A stretch of 64,000 bases of DNA from JBJSXJ01 sp044235425 (GTDB taxonomy: Bacteria > Planctomycetota > Planctomycetia > Pirellulales > Pirellulaceae): positions 30,926-94,925 of the forward strand of contig JBIIHW010000019.1 in assembly GCA_044235425.1 (NCBI GenBank), written 5' to 3'. The position numbers and the translations under genes were made by a program. Below the pieces are notes generated by a model. That model did no database searches. It saw only the letters and a program-made list of their open reading frames with translations, and was not told the origin of the DNA. The number at the start of each line of letters is the position of its first letter. Within the stretch, counting starts at the first letter, position 1. This document shows positions 38,401 to 46,034 of this stretch, piece by piece.

Positions 38401-41234
38401 CCTTTTCATTCCTTGGAGTGGAGTCTATTCGAGGTGGTGCTGCTGATGACGAATTTGTTTTCGAAAGCAATGGAAAGATTTCCGGATTACTGTCCGGTGG
38501 TGGCGGAACAGATACACTTAATCTCTCGGCCACGACCGGATCGAACACAATTAATTTGCAAACCAGCACGGCGACCCTTACCGGCGGAATCAGCAATATC
38601 GAATCCTTTCTCGGTAGCAGTCAAACCAATGTCCTCGATGTGATGATCGGGGCGAACAGCGCCACCAATTGGACAATCAGTGGTAATAACACGGGCACGA
38701 TTACCACTGTGGCAACTGGCAGCAGCGTTACCTTCAGTGGCTTTGAAAGCCTGACCGGTGGATCAGCGGTCGACGTATTCGTAATGCTTGCCGCTGGTTC
38801 TCTCAGCGGGAACTTGAACGCGGGAACTGGCAGCGACACGTTGGATTTGTCGGCCAAAAACACGATGCTCGACTTCCAGCTCGCCGCCACGAACAACAGC
38901 ATTCCCGGCAGCGTTGGTTCTTATGTTGGTTTCGAATTGATTACCGCCAATGCACGACCAGATAGCAAAGTGACTCGTGTGAACAACACGACCACGACGT
39001 GGGCGGTTGATACGTTGGGTCGGATTGTGGTTGGCGGCGTGATTTACGACAAGGTGTCTGCGATCGTCGGTGGCCCGGGCATCGATACGCTGACGGGGCC
39101 AGCACTAGCCGGAGGGGCGGTAACCAATTGGACTCTCCAATCCGCTGGTGGCGGTACCCTCGCCCTGCCCAGCGCGACCGTCACCTTTGCGGAAATGAAT
39201 GACCTGACGGGAGCTGCAGGAGTCGATGCATTCGTGATACTCGCCGCCGGCTCACTGAGCGGGAACCTGAATGCCGGAGCGGGTAGCGACACGTTGGATT
39301 TGTCGGACAAAACCACGGCACTCGATTTCCGTCTCGGTGCGACGACCAACAATATTCCCGGCACAGTCGGTGGCTATGTTGGTTTCGAGTTAATTACTGC
39401 CAATGCACTAGCGGGCGGCAGAGTGACTCGCGTGAACAACACGACCACGGCGTGGGCGGTTGATACGTTGGGTCGGATTGTGGTTGGCGGCGTGATTTAC
39501 GACAAAGTTTCCGCGATCGTCGGTGGTCCGGGCACCGATACGCTGACGGGGCCAGCACTAGCCGGAGGAGCGGTCACCAATTGGACTCTCCAATCCGCTG
39601 GTGGCGGCACCCTCGCCCTGCCCAGTGCCACCGTCACCTTTACCGAAATCAATAACTTGACAGGAGGTACCGGAGTCGACGCGTTCTCCCTTCTTGCCGC
39701 CGGTTCGATCAGCGGCAGCCTGAACGCGGGCGCAGGCAGCGATACGTTGGATTTGTCGGCCAAAACCACAGCGCTCGATTTCCGACTTGATACCACGACG
39801 GACAGTATTCCCGGCACGATCGGTGGCTATGTTGGTATCGAGTTGATTACTGCCAACGCACTGGCGGACGGCAGAGTGACTCGCGTGAACAACACGACCA
39901 CGGCGTGGGCGGTTGATATGTTGGGTCGGATTGTGGTCGGTGGCGTGATTTACGACAAAGTTTCTGCGATCGTCGGGGGGCCCGGTATCGATACGCTCAC
40001 GGGACCATCACTATCCGGAGGAGCGGTCACCAATTGGACTCTCCAATCCGCTGGTGGCGGCACCCTCGCCCTGCCCAGTGCCGCCGTCACCTTTACCGAA
40101 ATCAATAACTTGACAGGAGGTACCGGAGTCGACGCGTTCTCCCTTCTTGCCGCCGGTTCGATCAGCGGCAGCCTGAACGCGGGCGCAGGCAGCGATACGT
40201 TGGATTTGTCCGCTAAAACCTCGGCGCTCGATTTCCGTCTCGCTGCCACGGCGAATAGCATCCCCGGCAGCGTTGGTTCTTATGTTGGTTTCGAGTTGAT
40301 TACTGCCAACGCACTAGCGGACGGTAGAGTGACTCGCGTGAACAATATAACCACGGCGTGGGCGGTTGATACGTTGGGTCGGATTGTGGTCGGCGGCGTG
40401 ATTTATGATAAGGTTTCGGCAATCGTCGGAGGGCCCGGCATCGATACGCTGACGGGGCCGGCACTAAGTGGAACCGCGATAACCGATTGGACCCTCCACT
40501 CCGCTGGTGGTGGTACCCTTACCATCCCAGGCGCGACGGTTACCTTTGCCGAAATGAATAACCTGACAGGCGGAATAGGGGCTGACTCATTCCATATCCG
40601 TCCCAACGGATCCTTGTCAGGCAATCTGAGCGGTGGAATTGGTACCGGTTTGAACTCTCTGAGCTATGCGGAGTGGTCAACCGCCGTAACCGTTAACCTT
40701 TCGGTAACTACCGCCGGGAATGCCACGAATGTGCTCGGTGCTGTCACTAATATGCAACTCGTTGTGGGTGGGGCGGGCAACGATACCCTACGTGGACCAG
40801 CTACCAAATCCGTCATCTTGGTCGGGTTAGCAGGCAACGATACGCTCGTGGGTGGCGGTCAGCGTGATATTCTCAGCGGAGGATCGGGTGCGGATAGTCT
40901 GACTGGGGGTGGCGGAGACGATTTGCTGATCTCGGGTTCCACCGCCCTTGATGCAAACCGCGACGCATTGTTCAGCATCTACGCCGAGTGGTTATCCAGT
41001 CGAACGTTCAGTCAGCGCACTGCGAACATCTGGGGAAATGGAAGCGGAGTCCGTGCCAACGGTAATTATTTCCTGAACAGCAACTCATCCGACGATATCA
41101 CAGATACGGTGTTTGCAGATACCGACGTCGATACCCTCACTGGCGGGTTGAACCAGGATTGGTTGTTCGCCAGTGTTGAAGACACGGATGACTGGGCGGG
41201 AACGGGCAGTAGCCCGGATCGCCGCGATCGCTGA
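29460..41234 (+). CDS. Giant secreted multidomain protein: metzincin-like protease, Calx-beta, PA14, propeller, cadherin, RTX
   Basis: About 3924 residues. The N-terminus is basic, then LENLESRDVFSV (29-40), the planctomycete exported-protein motif. Domains in order (approximate residues): a metal-protease domain with HEGGHALGLGH at 302-312, fitting HExxHxxGxxH zinc metzincins, and a DWMGN that may be the Met-turn; a PKD-like domain (476-571); five Calx-beta repeats (576-1192); PA14 (1196-1347); Calx-beta (1351-1466); a cadherin-like domain; PA14 (1566-1714); an Ig-like domain; a TolB-like propeller (1836-2641) with an inserted domain; cadherin (2739-2839); RTX-like beta-roll (2841-3097); four 151-residue repeats (3098-3701); RTX nonapeptides (GGAGNDTL, GGSGADSL); and a C-terminal segment ending in DWLFASVEDTDDW. 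Probably a cell-surface or secreted calcium-dependent adhesin/protease. Confidence 0.88.
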   Translation: MLFSLLKSVIGSRRARSLRKSRFRSSLKLENLESRDVFSVTLEGGIWGASQGAVDVAADLKFSFSEPVQAGDTGGIHLYRSSGTLVETFGTQANPHVIFEGATVRINPTWDLDGSSQYYLTIDPESITSLTNVPFEGVSDTASLSFTSGYETQNVHGASFIRDEFPGTASESIGDHRVLYIRATYQDVNRLPNLLSYAQDDMDLTSRAFIENSRGRMPVTVTYTPLVTLPFTRKWLDKFDTSINGLGLIQSAARAEARKLGFDDSLFDVGIVRVDEGLRSGASWGGGDSVWLGWSGFSVITHEGGHALGLGHAHSTDWDGNESEYGNQLDWMGNGGGLEDVFGVNTQAALGWIDSSDRLANPGPGIYRVSATDSSRQVAGEVYGVTQSIPSDVLGLSPTYTLEYRPRQGSDLVESAVLLRNGSVIDLTPGSSGGFKDGGVRLGQTYQIPGSQTFFSVLGQQSGSIDIAYQQGPFADNVAPQARMQLSATKVKRFDSIDFTAEALDANGDQLIYSWVFSDGVVGSGATFRRSFIQSAAQDLTVELRVSDLRGGLGTVSTTVSVAAASTSTPATIGSLTPISLSESRVAIIATDAFAGEGGDSGLVTIRRIGTTLENPLEVQLTYSGSAYTAGDLSGLPSTVTIPAGQSSIDVPFTPMDDSAVEVPKSLIVSLAPNASYAISSQNVSATIQVSDNDTPLVSITAIDSLASEPTDQGRNLGVFEVRRSGPTSLPLTVYYGVSGTAFNGGDFGRLDGKVVIPAGQSAVSIFINPIDDEVGEREETVILALASFNDSYSVGAESQASVTLQDNHDLATVSVRASGSRTNEGGAATFTFEALGSADQDFVVHYTVGGTASNGQDYTAIPGTVTIPAGAERRSVNLTIQSVVDGLNENDESVTVTLTTISTSQYHVGLDGFAQVSIADAIDMTVGGDRVSVSRHFPNSSDFNDAAEDGTGHNVFWLYRENSSAARGAINVTFSLTGTATPGSDYSGTVKSATGTVLSSFTPGAENTVTIPADADGVLVYLTPLADSTFEGTESVVFTLMSAAGAQPFYPLGINSAVTRDLLDSNAGPVTVEFGSASSLVSESSTTAHGLMVKLNQASSDEVTVKYRVAGGAAIGLGADYSFQGPGEKPSAEAFGTVTFAPGETSKVLPIWLFSDRIDEGQESVRIELFAPQGATLKSGFNSHLVTVYDVVPEGLIKEERWAGNTAFNTQAWDTLPVNYVGYLSGLTTAQNVANSYSRRLTGTIVAPTTGAYEFYLAGDDEGRLYLSSDSSPANKSLIASHSSWTNFQQWDKYSSQKSAVIQLVAGQSYYIEVQQVEVGGGDHVSVGWKRPGDAAITPVTADTSLRSVINRYVGFTTANTEVKEGQAAQIAVSLDRVNPHSTVSVDVAILPAGNATAGSDFNLGTTSLIFAPGELTKYISVAALVDDSNEPLERVSLRLVNAQGAQLTNPIDHTVLLRDINEPALTSTTGLASRTQEAGGILSQLTAVPAPGRTLQSWQIVRGNPRLEADNTPAFSIDGQGRVILANPAALPLGNYEIQLTVRGTDNLGSSSLAVATVVINGRQVVEERWSGMDSYWLDDWSNKPTHSAYLTSFDAPRDVADHYSRRITGIFTPPTSGEYSFWIAARDEARLTIAPAADPENETALAWSPDVAYQNWDANDRQQSPPQQLVAGERYVLRAYQVENYWGDHLSVAWAGPGISRQVMPASAFLPAMPERVVDETQVLLDVPGSVTNFSIASTAITDSGMVPSISAGELTRDPTLGLSGTADAGSLVTIYDDSLALGTVTATAAGTWNFTTANLADGVHWMRAEVLDKFGNLALTAPVSFIVRTAIDVVNLDLISRAIDTTSGTTSGEAVAAVVGFEESDQGVAVYRSAAGALLAVDNKTGDLQIVTRSPSSPTVAATATVTTAGLSPGGRFVVFGSNDVTSFGAEGSSFIDNNDLRSGPSSDLFSFDRQTGNVSLLTADATLTTSRSRQAEYVGITSDGTQAIFTTDFVENIGEFTAPGKPQPTEWVAVDGGFPTTSGKTKTTSLRVADIDPTQFTFQLSGGWITNKPLTATVGSGAGISRGTGTLSFWIQGLDSTTTKAVKLELSDVSTGILVKATAAKYVSGNQPNQNWNTSGTSASVATSSSASGYGVATFKAQGTALTDRMKAESAVASKDVIAVNLLTGSQQLLSHSAAIGNSESQAANVANVRLAGDGRHVVFTAANASKLGNSGVSFTDTAPSTADLFATDLQTGQIRLLSRSVADSNASAGVSLTLHDVSAKSGYAIFSTVDASAFGFTDSQPTIADLLAVNLADGQIRLISHAGATQSGSSMAQAAGFVKVVGSDVYFTANDATKLGFTSDGDAAKADLFRYNLETGAVTLLSHVASSSTQSLNGAYVANSLTVSADSRYVAFALDISASYGGFGIGVAGDGLFLVDTVSGAIRLVNSSNNTGTHLSYAAWGGTAGAPRFFTPDGSRFIWQTDGYLGWTQSDRSSSVVGFDDQWSEAVLMVDLSHGVTAAGGIQANHVLSHGAASSTQVASATLIGVSFDSRRAFFSAPNANFFGNAGRAFSDPDTAATDLFAVDLNTRLVDLLSGQNLQSLGSAASWVGTSHSGDVLFSVNNVAGVITNLGTLADGNGTGSDLLVRRYNLLDLNTDADSASGSSLDNTTNQTGYRVTAFAPPGMNVKLLDQGVVVAEQVANAKGRLQWDLTNVSSGTHVYSLLYPTEGVPVHLSSDIASNSLSVVVLNHAPTDISLSSTTVAENAGANALIGNLSTTDSDSSDTFTYALVAGSGDDDNAAFSIDGDQLHAIQSFDYESQAIYQVRIRSTDQGGMTTEKAFTITVSDVSEGAQINGTAGNDTIVATYLGDGITHAWSVKINNAAAFSASGNLMVDGLAGTDSLNIVGQTGSDVFSQYANRVIINGAIVQFSNTELVKSLGGLGNDSITVLEAADLGVIASYDGGGGSDYVETLTGTNSWRITASGVGTLNTAFSFLGVESIRGGAADDEFVFESNGKISGLLSGGGGTDTLNLSATTGSNTINLQTSTATLTGGISNIESFLGSSQTNVLDVMIGANSATNWTISGNNTGTITTVATGSSVTFSGFESLTGGSAVDVFVMLAAGSLSGNLNAGTGSDTLDLSAKNTMLDFQLAATNNSIPGSVGSYVGFELITANARPDSKVTRVNNTTTTWAVDTLGRIVVGGVIYDKVSAIVGGPGIDTLTGPALAGGAVTNWTLQSAGGGTLALPSATVTFAEMNDLTGAAGVDAFVILAAGSLSGNLNAGAGSDTLDLSDKTTALDFRLGATTNNIPGTVGGYVGFELITANALAGGRVTRVNNTTTAWAVDTLGRIVVGGVIYDKVSAIVGGPGTDTLTGPALAGGAVTNWTLQSAGGGTLALPSATVTFTEINNLTGGTGVDAFSLLAAGSISGSLNAGAGSDTLDLSAKTTALDFRLDTTTDSIPGTIGGYVGIELITANALADGRVTRVNNTTTAWAVDMLGRIVVGGVIYDKVSAIVGGPGIDTLTGPSLSGGAVTNWTLQSAGGGTLALPSAAVTFTEINNLTGGTGVDAFSLLAAGSISGSLNAGAGSDTLDLSAKTSALDFRLAATANSIPGSVGSYVGFELITANALADGRVTRVNNITTAWAVDTLGRIVVGGVIYDKVSAIVGGPGIDTLTGPALSGTAITDWTLHSAGGGTLTIPGATVTFAEMNNLTGGIGADSFHIRPNGSLSGNLSGGIGTGLNSLSYAEWSTAVTVNLSVTTAGNATNVLGAVTNMQLVVGGAGNDTLRGPATKSVILVGLAGNDTLVGGGQRDILSGGSGADSLTGGGGDDLLISGSTALDANRDALFSIYAEWLSSRTFSQRTANIWGNGSGVRANGNYFLNSNSSDDITDTVFADTDVDTLTGGLNQDWLFASVEDTDDWAGTGSSPDRRDR
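38752..40563 (+). repeat. Four 453-bp (151-residue) tandem repeats within the giant gene
   Basis: The unit begins LTGGxxVDxFxxLAAGS and includes GSDTLDLSAKT, the RVTRVNNTTTAWAVDTLGRI block and GGPGIDTLTGPAL. Equivalent bases recur at exactly 453-bp spacing (for example 38788, 39241, 39694 and 40147). Copies 3 and 4 are identical over nearly 200 bp (39568-39758 against 40021-40211), which indicates recent duplication or gene conversion. Confidence 0.95.
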
Positions 41235-41358
41235 GTATTACGGAATCCGAAAATAAGTTAAGCGACATCGTGTTGAGAGGGGTACCAACGGATGTGGTTG
41301 GTGCTCCCGCTCGCTTCGTACGAGCCAGTTCGGTGTTGCCTGTTCACGTCGCCTCAAA

Positions 41359-42858
41359 CTACGAAAGAAGCTCCGCAATCGGGTGGCCTTCGGCTAGCAG
41401 GTTGTAGGGCCGATTCTGTGCATCGAAGACTTCGAGATTCTCGATCCCCATCGCTCGATAGACCGTCTTCGTGATGTCGGCTGGCGTGACGGGCTTATCC
41501 GCCGGATACTCGCCGTAACGATCGCTCGCTCCATACGTCTGTCCGCCACGAATTCCGCCGCCTGCCAAGAGATCGGTGAGGCAGTGGGTCCAGTGATCGC
41601 GACCAGCGCCGCTCGGGCCGCCGCTGCGGGGGTCACCGATCTTGGGCTTGCGTCCCATTTCACTGGTTACCAGCACCAGGGTGCTGTCGAGCAGTCCGCG
41701 CTGAGCGAGGTCTTCGATGAGTGCCGAGAAGCCACGGTCAAACTCAGGCATCAAATCTTGTTTGAGGCATTCGAAATTGTTCCCGTGCGTATCCCAGCCA
41801 CCACCGCTCGCACACTTCCGCGCCTCGGCTTGCTTCTCATTCCCCTTCCAGAAGACGGTGATGAACGGCACTTCGGCTTCCACTAATCGTCGAGCGAGCA
41901 GCAAGCTGGTGCCATTCACCGTCGGTCCGTAACGCTCGCGCACCGCGGCTGGTTCCGTCGTCAGGTCGAAGGCATCGGTGGTACGAGACGAGAGGAGCAG
42001 CGACATCGCGCGCTGCTGCTGCCGCTGCCACAATCGACTGGCCCCGACTTGATCGAATTCGCGACGAGCATCATCCAGTTGTCGCAAGAGCGCTCGTTTC
42101 TGCAGCAGGCGATCATTCGTCATGCCGCCCGCCAGCGTCAAAGCGGGCGCGTGAAATTTGAGCGGCGTCTCATGGGTGCCCATCACGTAGAGCGGATCAT
42201 ATTCCACGCCTAGTCGAGCGGCGAACTGGCCCGGTCGCGTGTAAGCGGGAGCCCCTTCCTTTTGCGGCAAGGTGATCGCATTGGGCAGATAGGGATGCTG
42301 CGCGCGCTTCGAAGCGACAACCGCTCCCATGAACGGCCAGTCATCCGCATAGGGGGTGCGGTTATTGCCGAGTGTTAAGAACGTTGGATCGGGGACATGT
42401 CCCGTTAAGTTGTAGTAATAGCCGGCGTGATGATCGTTCGTGTTGACGGAGCTTCCCACCGAGTTTACGACCGCCAGGTGATGCGCCTGTTTGGCCAGCA
42501 GTGGCAGATGCTCACTCAAACGAACTCCTACGGCACTCGTCGAGATACTTTGGAATGGGCCACGATATTCCAGCGGCGCACGTGGCTTGAGATCCCACAT
42601 ATCAAGATGTGAAGCGCCACCGCTCAGGAAAAACAGAATCGTCGAACGAGCTCGTCCGGCTCGCGTACCACTGGCCGCAGGACTGGCATCGCTGGCAGCC
42701 GCCACGTCCGCGGCTGGGGCGGCGGTCCCGGGCAGCTGGGCGAGCAGTGGCTGAGCGACCTGGGGTGCACCAAATGTCCAGCCCGCCATACCGACACTGG
42801 ACGCTACCAGAAAAGTGCGTCGACTGATCGGACAGGTGGTCGCTCGATTCGTGGGCAT
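41359..42858 (-). CDS. DUF1501 protein with Tat-like signal (copy 2)
   Basis: A 499-residue member of the DUF1501 family. The N-terminus has ISRRTFLVASSVGMAGWTFG, a twin-arginine signal. Motifs: ILFFLSGGASHLDMWDLKPR (about residue 72), GPFQSISTSAVGVRLSEHLP, GGWDTHGNNFECL, LVTSEMGRKPKIGD and GRDHWTHCLTDLLAGGGIRGG (about 420-440). The ATG at 42858 has GGAGG 8 bases upstream and starts just before the Tat signal; two earlier in-frame ATGs are weaker. It lies 66 bp downstream of another DUF1501 gene, in tandem on the same strand. Confidence 0.93.
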   Translation of the reverse strand: MPTNRATTCPISRRTFLVASSVGMAGWTFGAPQVAQPLLAQLPGTAAPAADVAAASDASPAASGTRAGRARSTILFFLSGGASHLDMWDLKPRAPLEYRGPFQSISTSAVGVRLSEHLPLLAKQAHHLAVVNSVGSSVNTNDHHAGYYYNLTGHVPDPTFLTLGNNRTPYADDWPFMGAVVASKRAQHPYLPNAITLPQKEGAPAYTRPGQFAARLGVEYDPLYVMGTHETPLKFHAPALTLAGGMTNDRLLQKRALLRQLDDARREFDQVGASRLWQRQQQRAMSLLLSSRTTDAFDLTTEPAAVRERYGPTVNGTSLLLARRLVEAEVPFITVFWKGNEKQAEARKCASGGGWDTHGNNFECLKQDLMPEFDRGFSALIEDLAQRGLLDSTLVLVTSEMGRKPKIGDPRSGGPSGAGRDHWTHCLTDLLAGGGIRGGQTYGASDRYGEYPADKPVTPADITKTVYRAMGIENLEVFDAQNRPYNLLAEGHPIAELLS

Positions 42859-42924
42859 AATTCGTCCCTCCATGTTGGGGCGTGCCGTGGATGCAGGCGT
42901 TACAGGAACTCTCTCAGTAATCAA

Positions 42925-44508
42925 TTAAAACAACTCGCGAATGGGTTGGCCACGATAGAGTCGGTAGGGACGCCCTGTGGCATCTTGGAACTCACGATCG
43001 GGGCCGATTCCCAGGCAGTGAAAAATCGTCGCCGCCAGATCCTCGGGAGTAAAGGCACTCGAATCAGGAACTCCGCCCTGCGCATCCGTGCGACCAATCA
43101 CTCGACCTGGTTGAACGCCGCCACCGGCGAAAAAGCAGGGAAAAACATCGCCCCAATGGTGACGTCCTGGCGTAAAGGGTTCACCCGCAGCATTCGTGCC
43201 GTTGGGACTGATGGGCGAGATCCGCGGTGTACGTCCCATTTCGCCACACATGACGACGAGCGTTTCATCGAGCAGTCCGCGCTGCTCTAAATCATCCAGA
43301 AAACCACTCAGGCAATGATCAAGCGAAGGCAAAAGCCTTGCTTTGAGATCACGAAAGGCATTTTGATGAGTGTCCCAGCCGCGCAGATTGATCTGGACCA
43401 TCCGCACTCCCGACTCGATGAGGCGTCGCGCCACCAAAAAACCATTCCCCCATTCCTCCCGGCCGTACAGCTCGCGAATCGAAGCCGGTTCATGACTCAA
43501 ATCAAACGGATTGCGCTGTCCCGGTTGAGTTGCCAGGACGAAACGCAAAGCTTGCTGGCGATGAGCATCCCAGGCGGCAAGCACGCCCGCACGCTCGGCG
43601 CGATCTGCCGCTCGACGAAGTTGATCCAGTTGTTGCAGCAGGGCCGAGCGATGCTCGAGTCGTTCCACCGCCAAGCCTTCCGCTCGACCTAAATTCGGCA
43701 GATGGAATTCGGCATTCCGGCAGCTGCTGTTGTCCCACCAAGCTTTTGGTCCCTTACCCGGTTTTCGTTCTGGGTCCAGATTGGGGTCATCATGACTGAA
43801 GCAGTTCGGGCAGGAGCCGGCTGCATCTTTGGCGTGACACGGGGGCGCCAAGTCGACCGCCAAGCGATCGTAGGCAGCACCCAGTGCTCCCGATTCGCGA
43901 CCGGGATAGTTCATCAAATTGCGGCGCGGCAGTTCCACCATCGCGGGAAACCCCACGGTGGGATCCGGCGGTGCGGCGTAGGCGATCAGGGAACCGATGG
44001 ACGGCCAGTGAACACGACCGGGCCGCGGTTGGCTAATCGTGGCATTGGTATCGCCAATCGGCAGCGCCGTGCTGCCGGTATGCAGTAGATACATGCAGCT
44101 ATTGTGCTCATTTCGAAACTCGGGCCCCGCCACGTGATGGAGAGTCCGCACGAGGGAAAAGCGATCTGCTCGCTGAGCCAGTTTCGGTAAGTACTCGCAG
44201 AAGTGAACGCTCGGCAGCTTCGTCGCAGTGACGCCGTATTCGCCCCGAATCGTGTCGGGCGCGAGGGGCTTGGGGTCGAACGTTTCATGCTGCGAGGGAC
44301 CACCTGATTGAAAAATGAAGACTACCGACTTGGCTTTGCCGCGGGGGGTGACCACGTTGCGATCGTTCGTTGCCGCTCGAGCCTGCGACTCCCAGCGCAG
44401 CAAGTCACTCAGTCCCCACGAGAATAGGCCTACCCGGCCAACTTGTAAGAGTTGGCGGCGGCCCAGGTCGGGGTGATCAGTGGCAGTGCAGCCCCAGCGT
44501 CGCGTCAT
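42925..44508 (-). CDS. DUF1501 protein (copy 3)
   Basis: A 527-residue DUF1501 member. The N-terminus GRRQLLQVGRVGLFSWGLSD is a Tat-like signal. Motifs: SVVFIFQSGGPSQHETFDPK (about residue 61), GRESGALGAAYDRLAV, GWDTHQNAF, VVMCGEMGRTPRISP and GRHHWGDVFPCFFAGGGVQPG (about 455-475). It differs from copy 2 by an extra Cys-containing loop (CPNCFSHDDPNLDPERKPG near 255), which may bind a metal. It is the first gene of a two-gene tandem and divergent from the prenyltransferase-repeat gene. Confidence 0.93.
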   Translation of the reverse strand: MTRRWGCTATDHPDLGRRQLLQVGRVGLFSWGLSDLLRWESQARAATNDRNVVTPRGKAKSVVFIFQSGGPSQHETFDPKPLAPDTIRGEYGVTATKLPSVHFCEYLPKLAQRADRFSLVRTLHHVAGPEFRNEHNSCMYLLHTGSTALPIGDTNATISQPRPGRVHWPSIGSLIAYAAPPDPTVGFPAMVELPRRNLMNYPGRESGALGAAYDRLAVDLAPPCHAKDAAGSCPNCFSHDDPNLDPERKPGKGPKAWWDNSSCRNAEFHLPNLGRAEGLAVERLEHRSALLQQLDQLRRAADRAERAGVLAAWDAHRQQALRFVLATQPGQRNPFDLSHEPASIRELYGREEWGNGFLVARRLIESGVRMVQINLRGWDTHQNAFRDLKARLLPSLDHCLSGFLDDLEQRGLLDETLVVMCGEMGRTPRISPISPNGTNAAGEPFTPGRHHWGDVFPCFFAGGGVQPGRVIGRTDAQGGVPDSSAFTPEDLAATIFHCLGIGPDREFQDATGRPYRLYRGQPIRELF

Positions 44509-44752
44509 GCAAAAAACTCAGGGAGTCAGCGGAGTAAACCACCGATTGTCGCATTCATTCTGTTTGATGCAATATCGACTGCGTGGAAAAACCCGTTGAT
44601 GTTTTTCACGGACGTTCGTACCGGGAACGAACACGTAACGGCCGGGCGGTCCTGATTGTCGCCCGCCAGCAGGCTCGTTACCATTTGGCGGCATCGGAGC
44701 GCAACGAGTTTTGTTGCTGAACCGGCATTCACACCGAAAGCGGAGGTCGATC

Positions 44753-45937
44753 ATGTCGCTCACCAAGCAAGTCAATCGTCGCGGCTGGTTACTCTGGACC
44801 GTGGGTGGTGCGACCTGGAGCGCGGTTGCTGCGTCCGAGTTGTGGCGCTTCGTGGGGAGTGAAACGCGGACGGCGAAGGCTGTGGAGGGCGACGTTCCAG
44901 CTGGGAACTTGGATGCGATGGTGAACCGTGCGATTGCGTTCTTGCAGTCGAAGGGACAGGCGGAAGACGGCTCCTACACGGGTATGATCGGGCCCGGCGT
45001 CACGGCACTCGTCACGACCGCCATCCTGAGGCATGGTCGTGCGCCCCATGATCCGGTGGTGGCGAAGAGTCTCAAGTATCTAGAGAGCTTCGTGCGCGAG
45101 GATGGCGCGGTGGCCAAGAAAACCAGCCGCTTGCCTAATTATGAAACCTGTTTGGCGATCATGTGTTTTGAGGCTGCGAATCAGGATGGCCGTTACACCG
45201 CGCTGCTCAAACAGGCGGATCGGTACCTCAAGAACGCTCAGATAGACGAGCAGGACGGCAAAGAACGCTCGGATGCTGATTATGGTGGTGCCGGCTACGG
45301 AGGCGAAGGACGCCCGGATCTCTCCAACACGGCGTTCCTTATCGATGCGCTCAAGGCGACAGGAAACAATGGCGATGACAAGGCGATTCAGCGGGCCCTG
45401 TTGTTTGTCTCGCGCTGCCAGAATCTAGAAACCGAACTCACCATCGACAAGGCTGCCGTGAAGGATCCTGATGGCGGTTTTTTCTACACGGTGGCAGCAG
45501 GTGGCGCGAGTCCGGCCGGAAAGTCGGACGAGGGCGCTCTGCGTAGTTATGGCGGAATGACCTACGCAGGGCTGAAGAGCATGATTTATGCGGGTGTCAA
45601 AGCAGATGATCCCCGCATGCAGGGGGCCCTCAAGTGGATCGCCAGGAATTACACCGTGGCTAGTAATCCCGGCATGGGTCAAGCGGGCGTTTACTACTAC
45701 TACCAGACCTTTGCCAAGACGCTCGATGCACTCGGTCAAGACACCGTCGTTGATGCTACTGGTCAGAAACATGACTGGCGCGCGGATTTGATTGCCGAGT
45801 TGAATAAGCGTCAGCAGGAAAACGGTTCGTGGGTGAACACCGACAAACGCTGGATGGAATCCGACGCAAATTTGTCGACCGGCTTTGCGCTGCTGGCACT
45901 GTCTTACTGCCGCCGCTCGCCAGCCAAGAAAAGTTAA
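44753..45937 (+). CDS. Exported prenyltransferase/squalene-cyclase-repeat protein
   Basis: A 394-residue protein. The N-terminus NRRGWLLWTVGGATWSAVAA is a Tat- or Sec-like signal. The rest is an alpha/alpha barrel of the prenyltransferase and squalene oxidase repeat type, with repeats such as IAFLQSKGQAEDGSYTG, LLFVSRCQNLE and DGGFFYTVAAGG, and a final QQENGSWVNTD. These folds occur in terpene cyclases, but no DxDD or other cyclase catalytic motif is visible, so enzymatic cyclisation is doubtful and a binding role is possible. The ATG at 44753 has GGAGG 7 bases upstream. It is divergent from the DUF1501 pair. Confidence 0.85.
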   Translation: MSLTKQVNRRGWLLWTVGGATWSAVAASELWRFVGSETRTAKAVEGDVPAGNLDAMVNRAIAFLQSKGQAEDGSYTGMIGPGVTALVTTAILRHGRAPHDPVVAKSLKYLESFVREDGAVAKKTSRLPNYETCLAIMCFEAANQDGRYTALLKQADRYLKNAQIDEQDGKERSDADYGGAGYGGEGRPDLSNTAFLIDALKATGNNGDDKAIQRALLFVSRCQNLETELTIDKAAVKDPDGGFFYTVAAGGASPAGKSDEGALRSYGGMTYAGLKSMIYAGVKADDPRMQGALKWIARNYTVASNPGMGQAGVYYYYQTFAKTLDALGQDTVVDATGQKHDWRADLIAELNKRQQENGSWVNTDKRWMESDANLSTGFALLALSYCRRSPAKKS

Positions 45938-46034
45938 TCACCACCGTTGCAGATTTTGCGGCACGATTTTCCCATGCGATTTTCTTATACGATTGACTTT
46001 CTTACAGGCCAAACAAGAAGCATAAGGATAGTTC

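Noticed and set aside
39044..40624. Four antisense ORFs of 73-106 codons at 453-bp spacing
   Set aside because: They are periodic shadows of the internal repeats of the giant gene.
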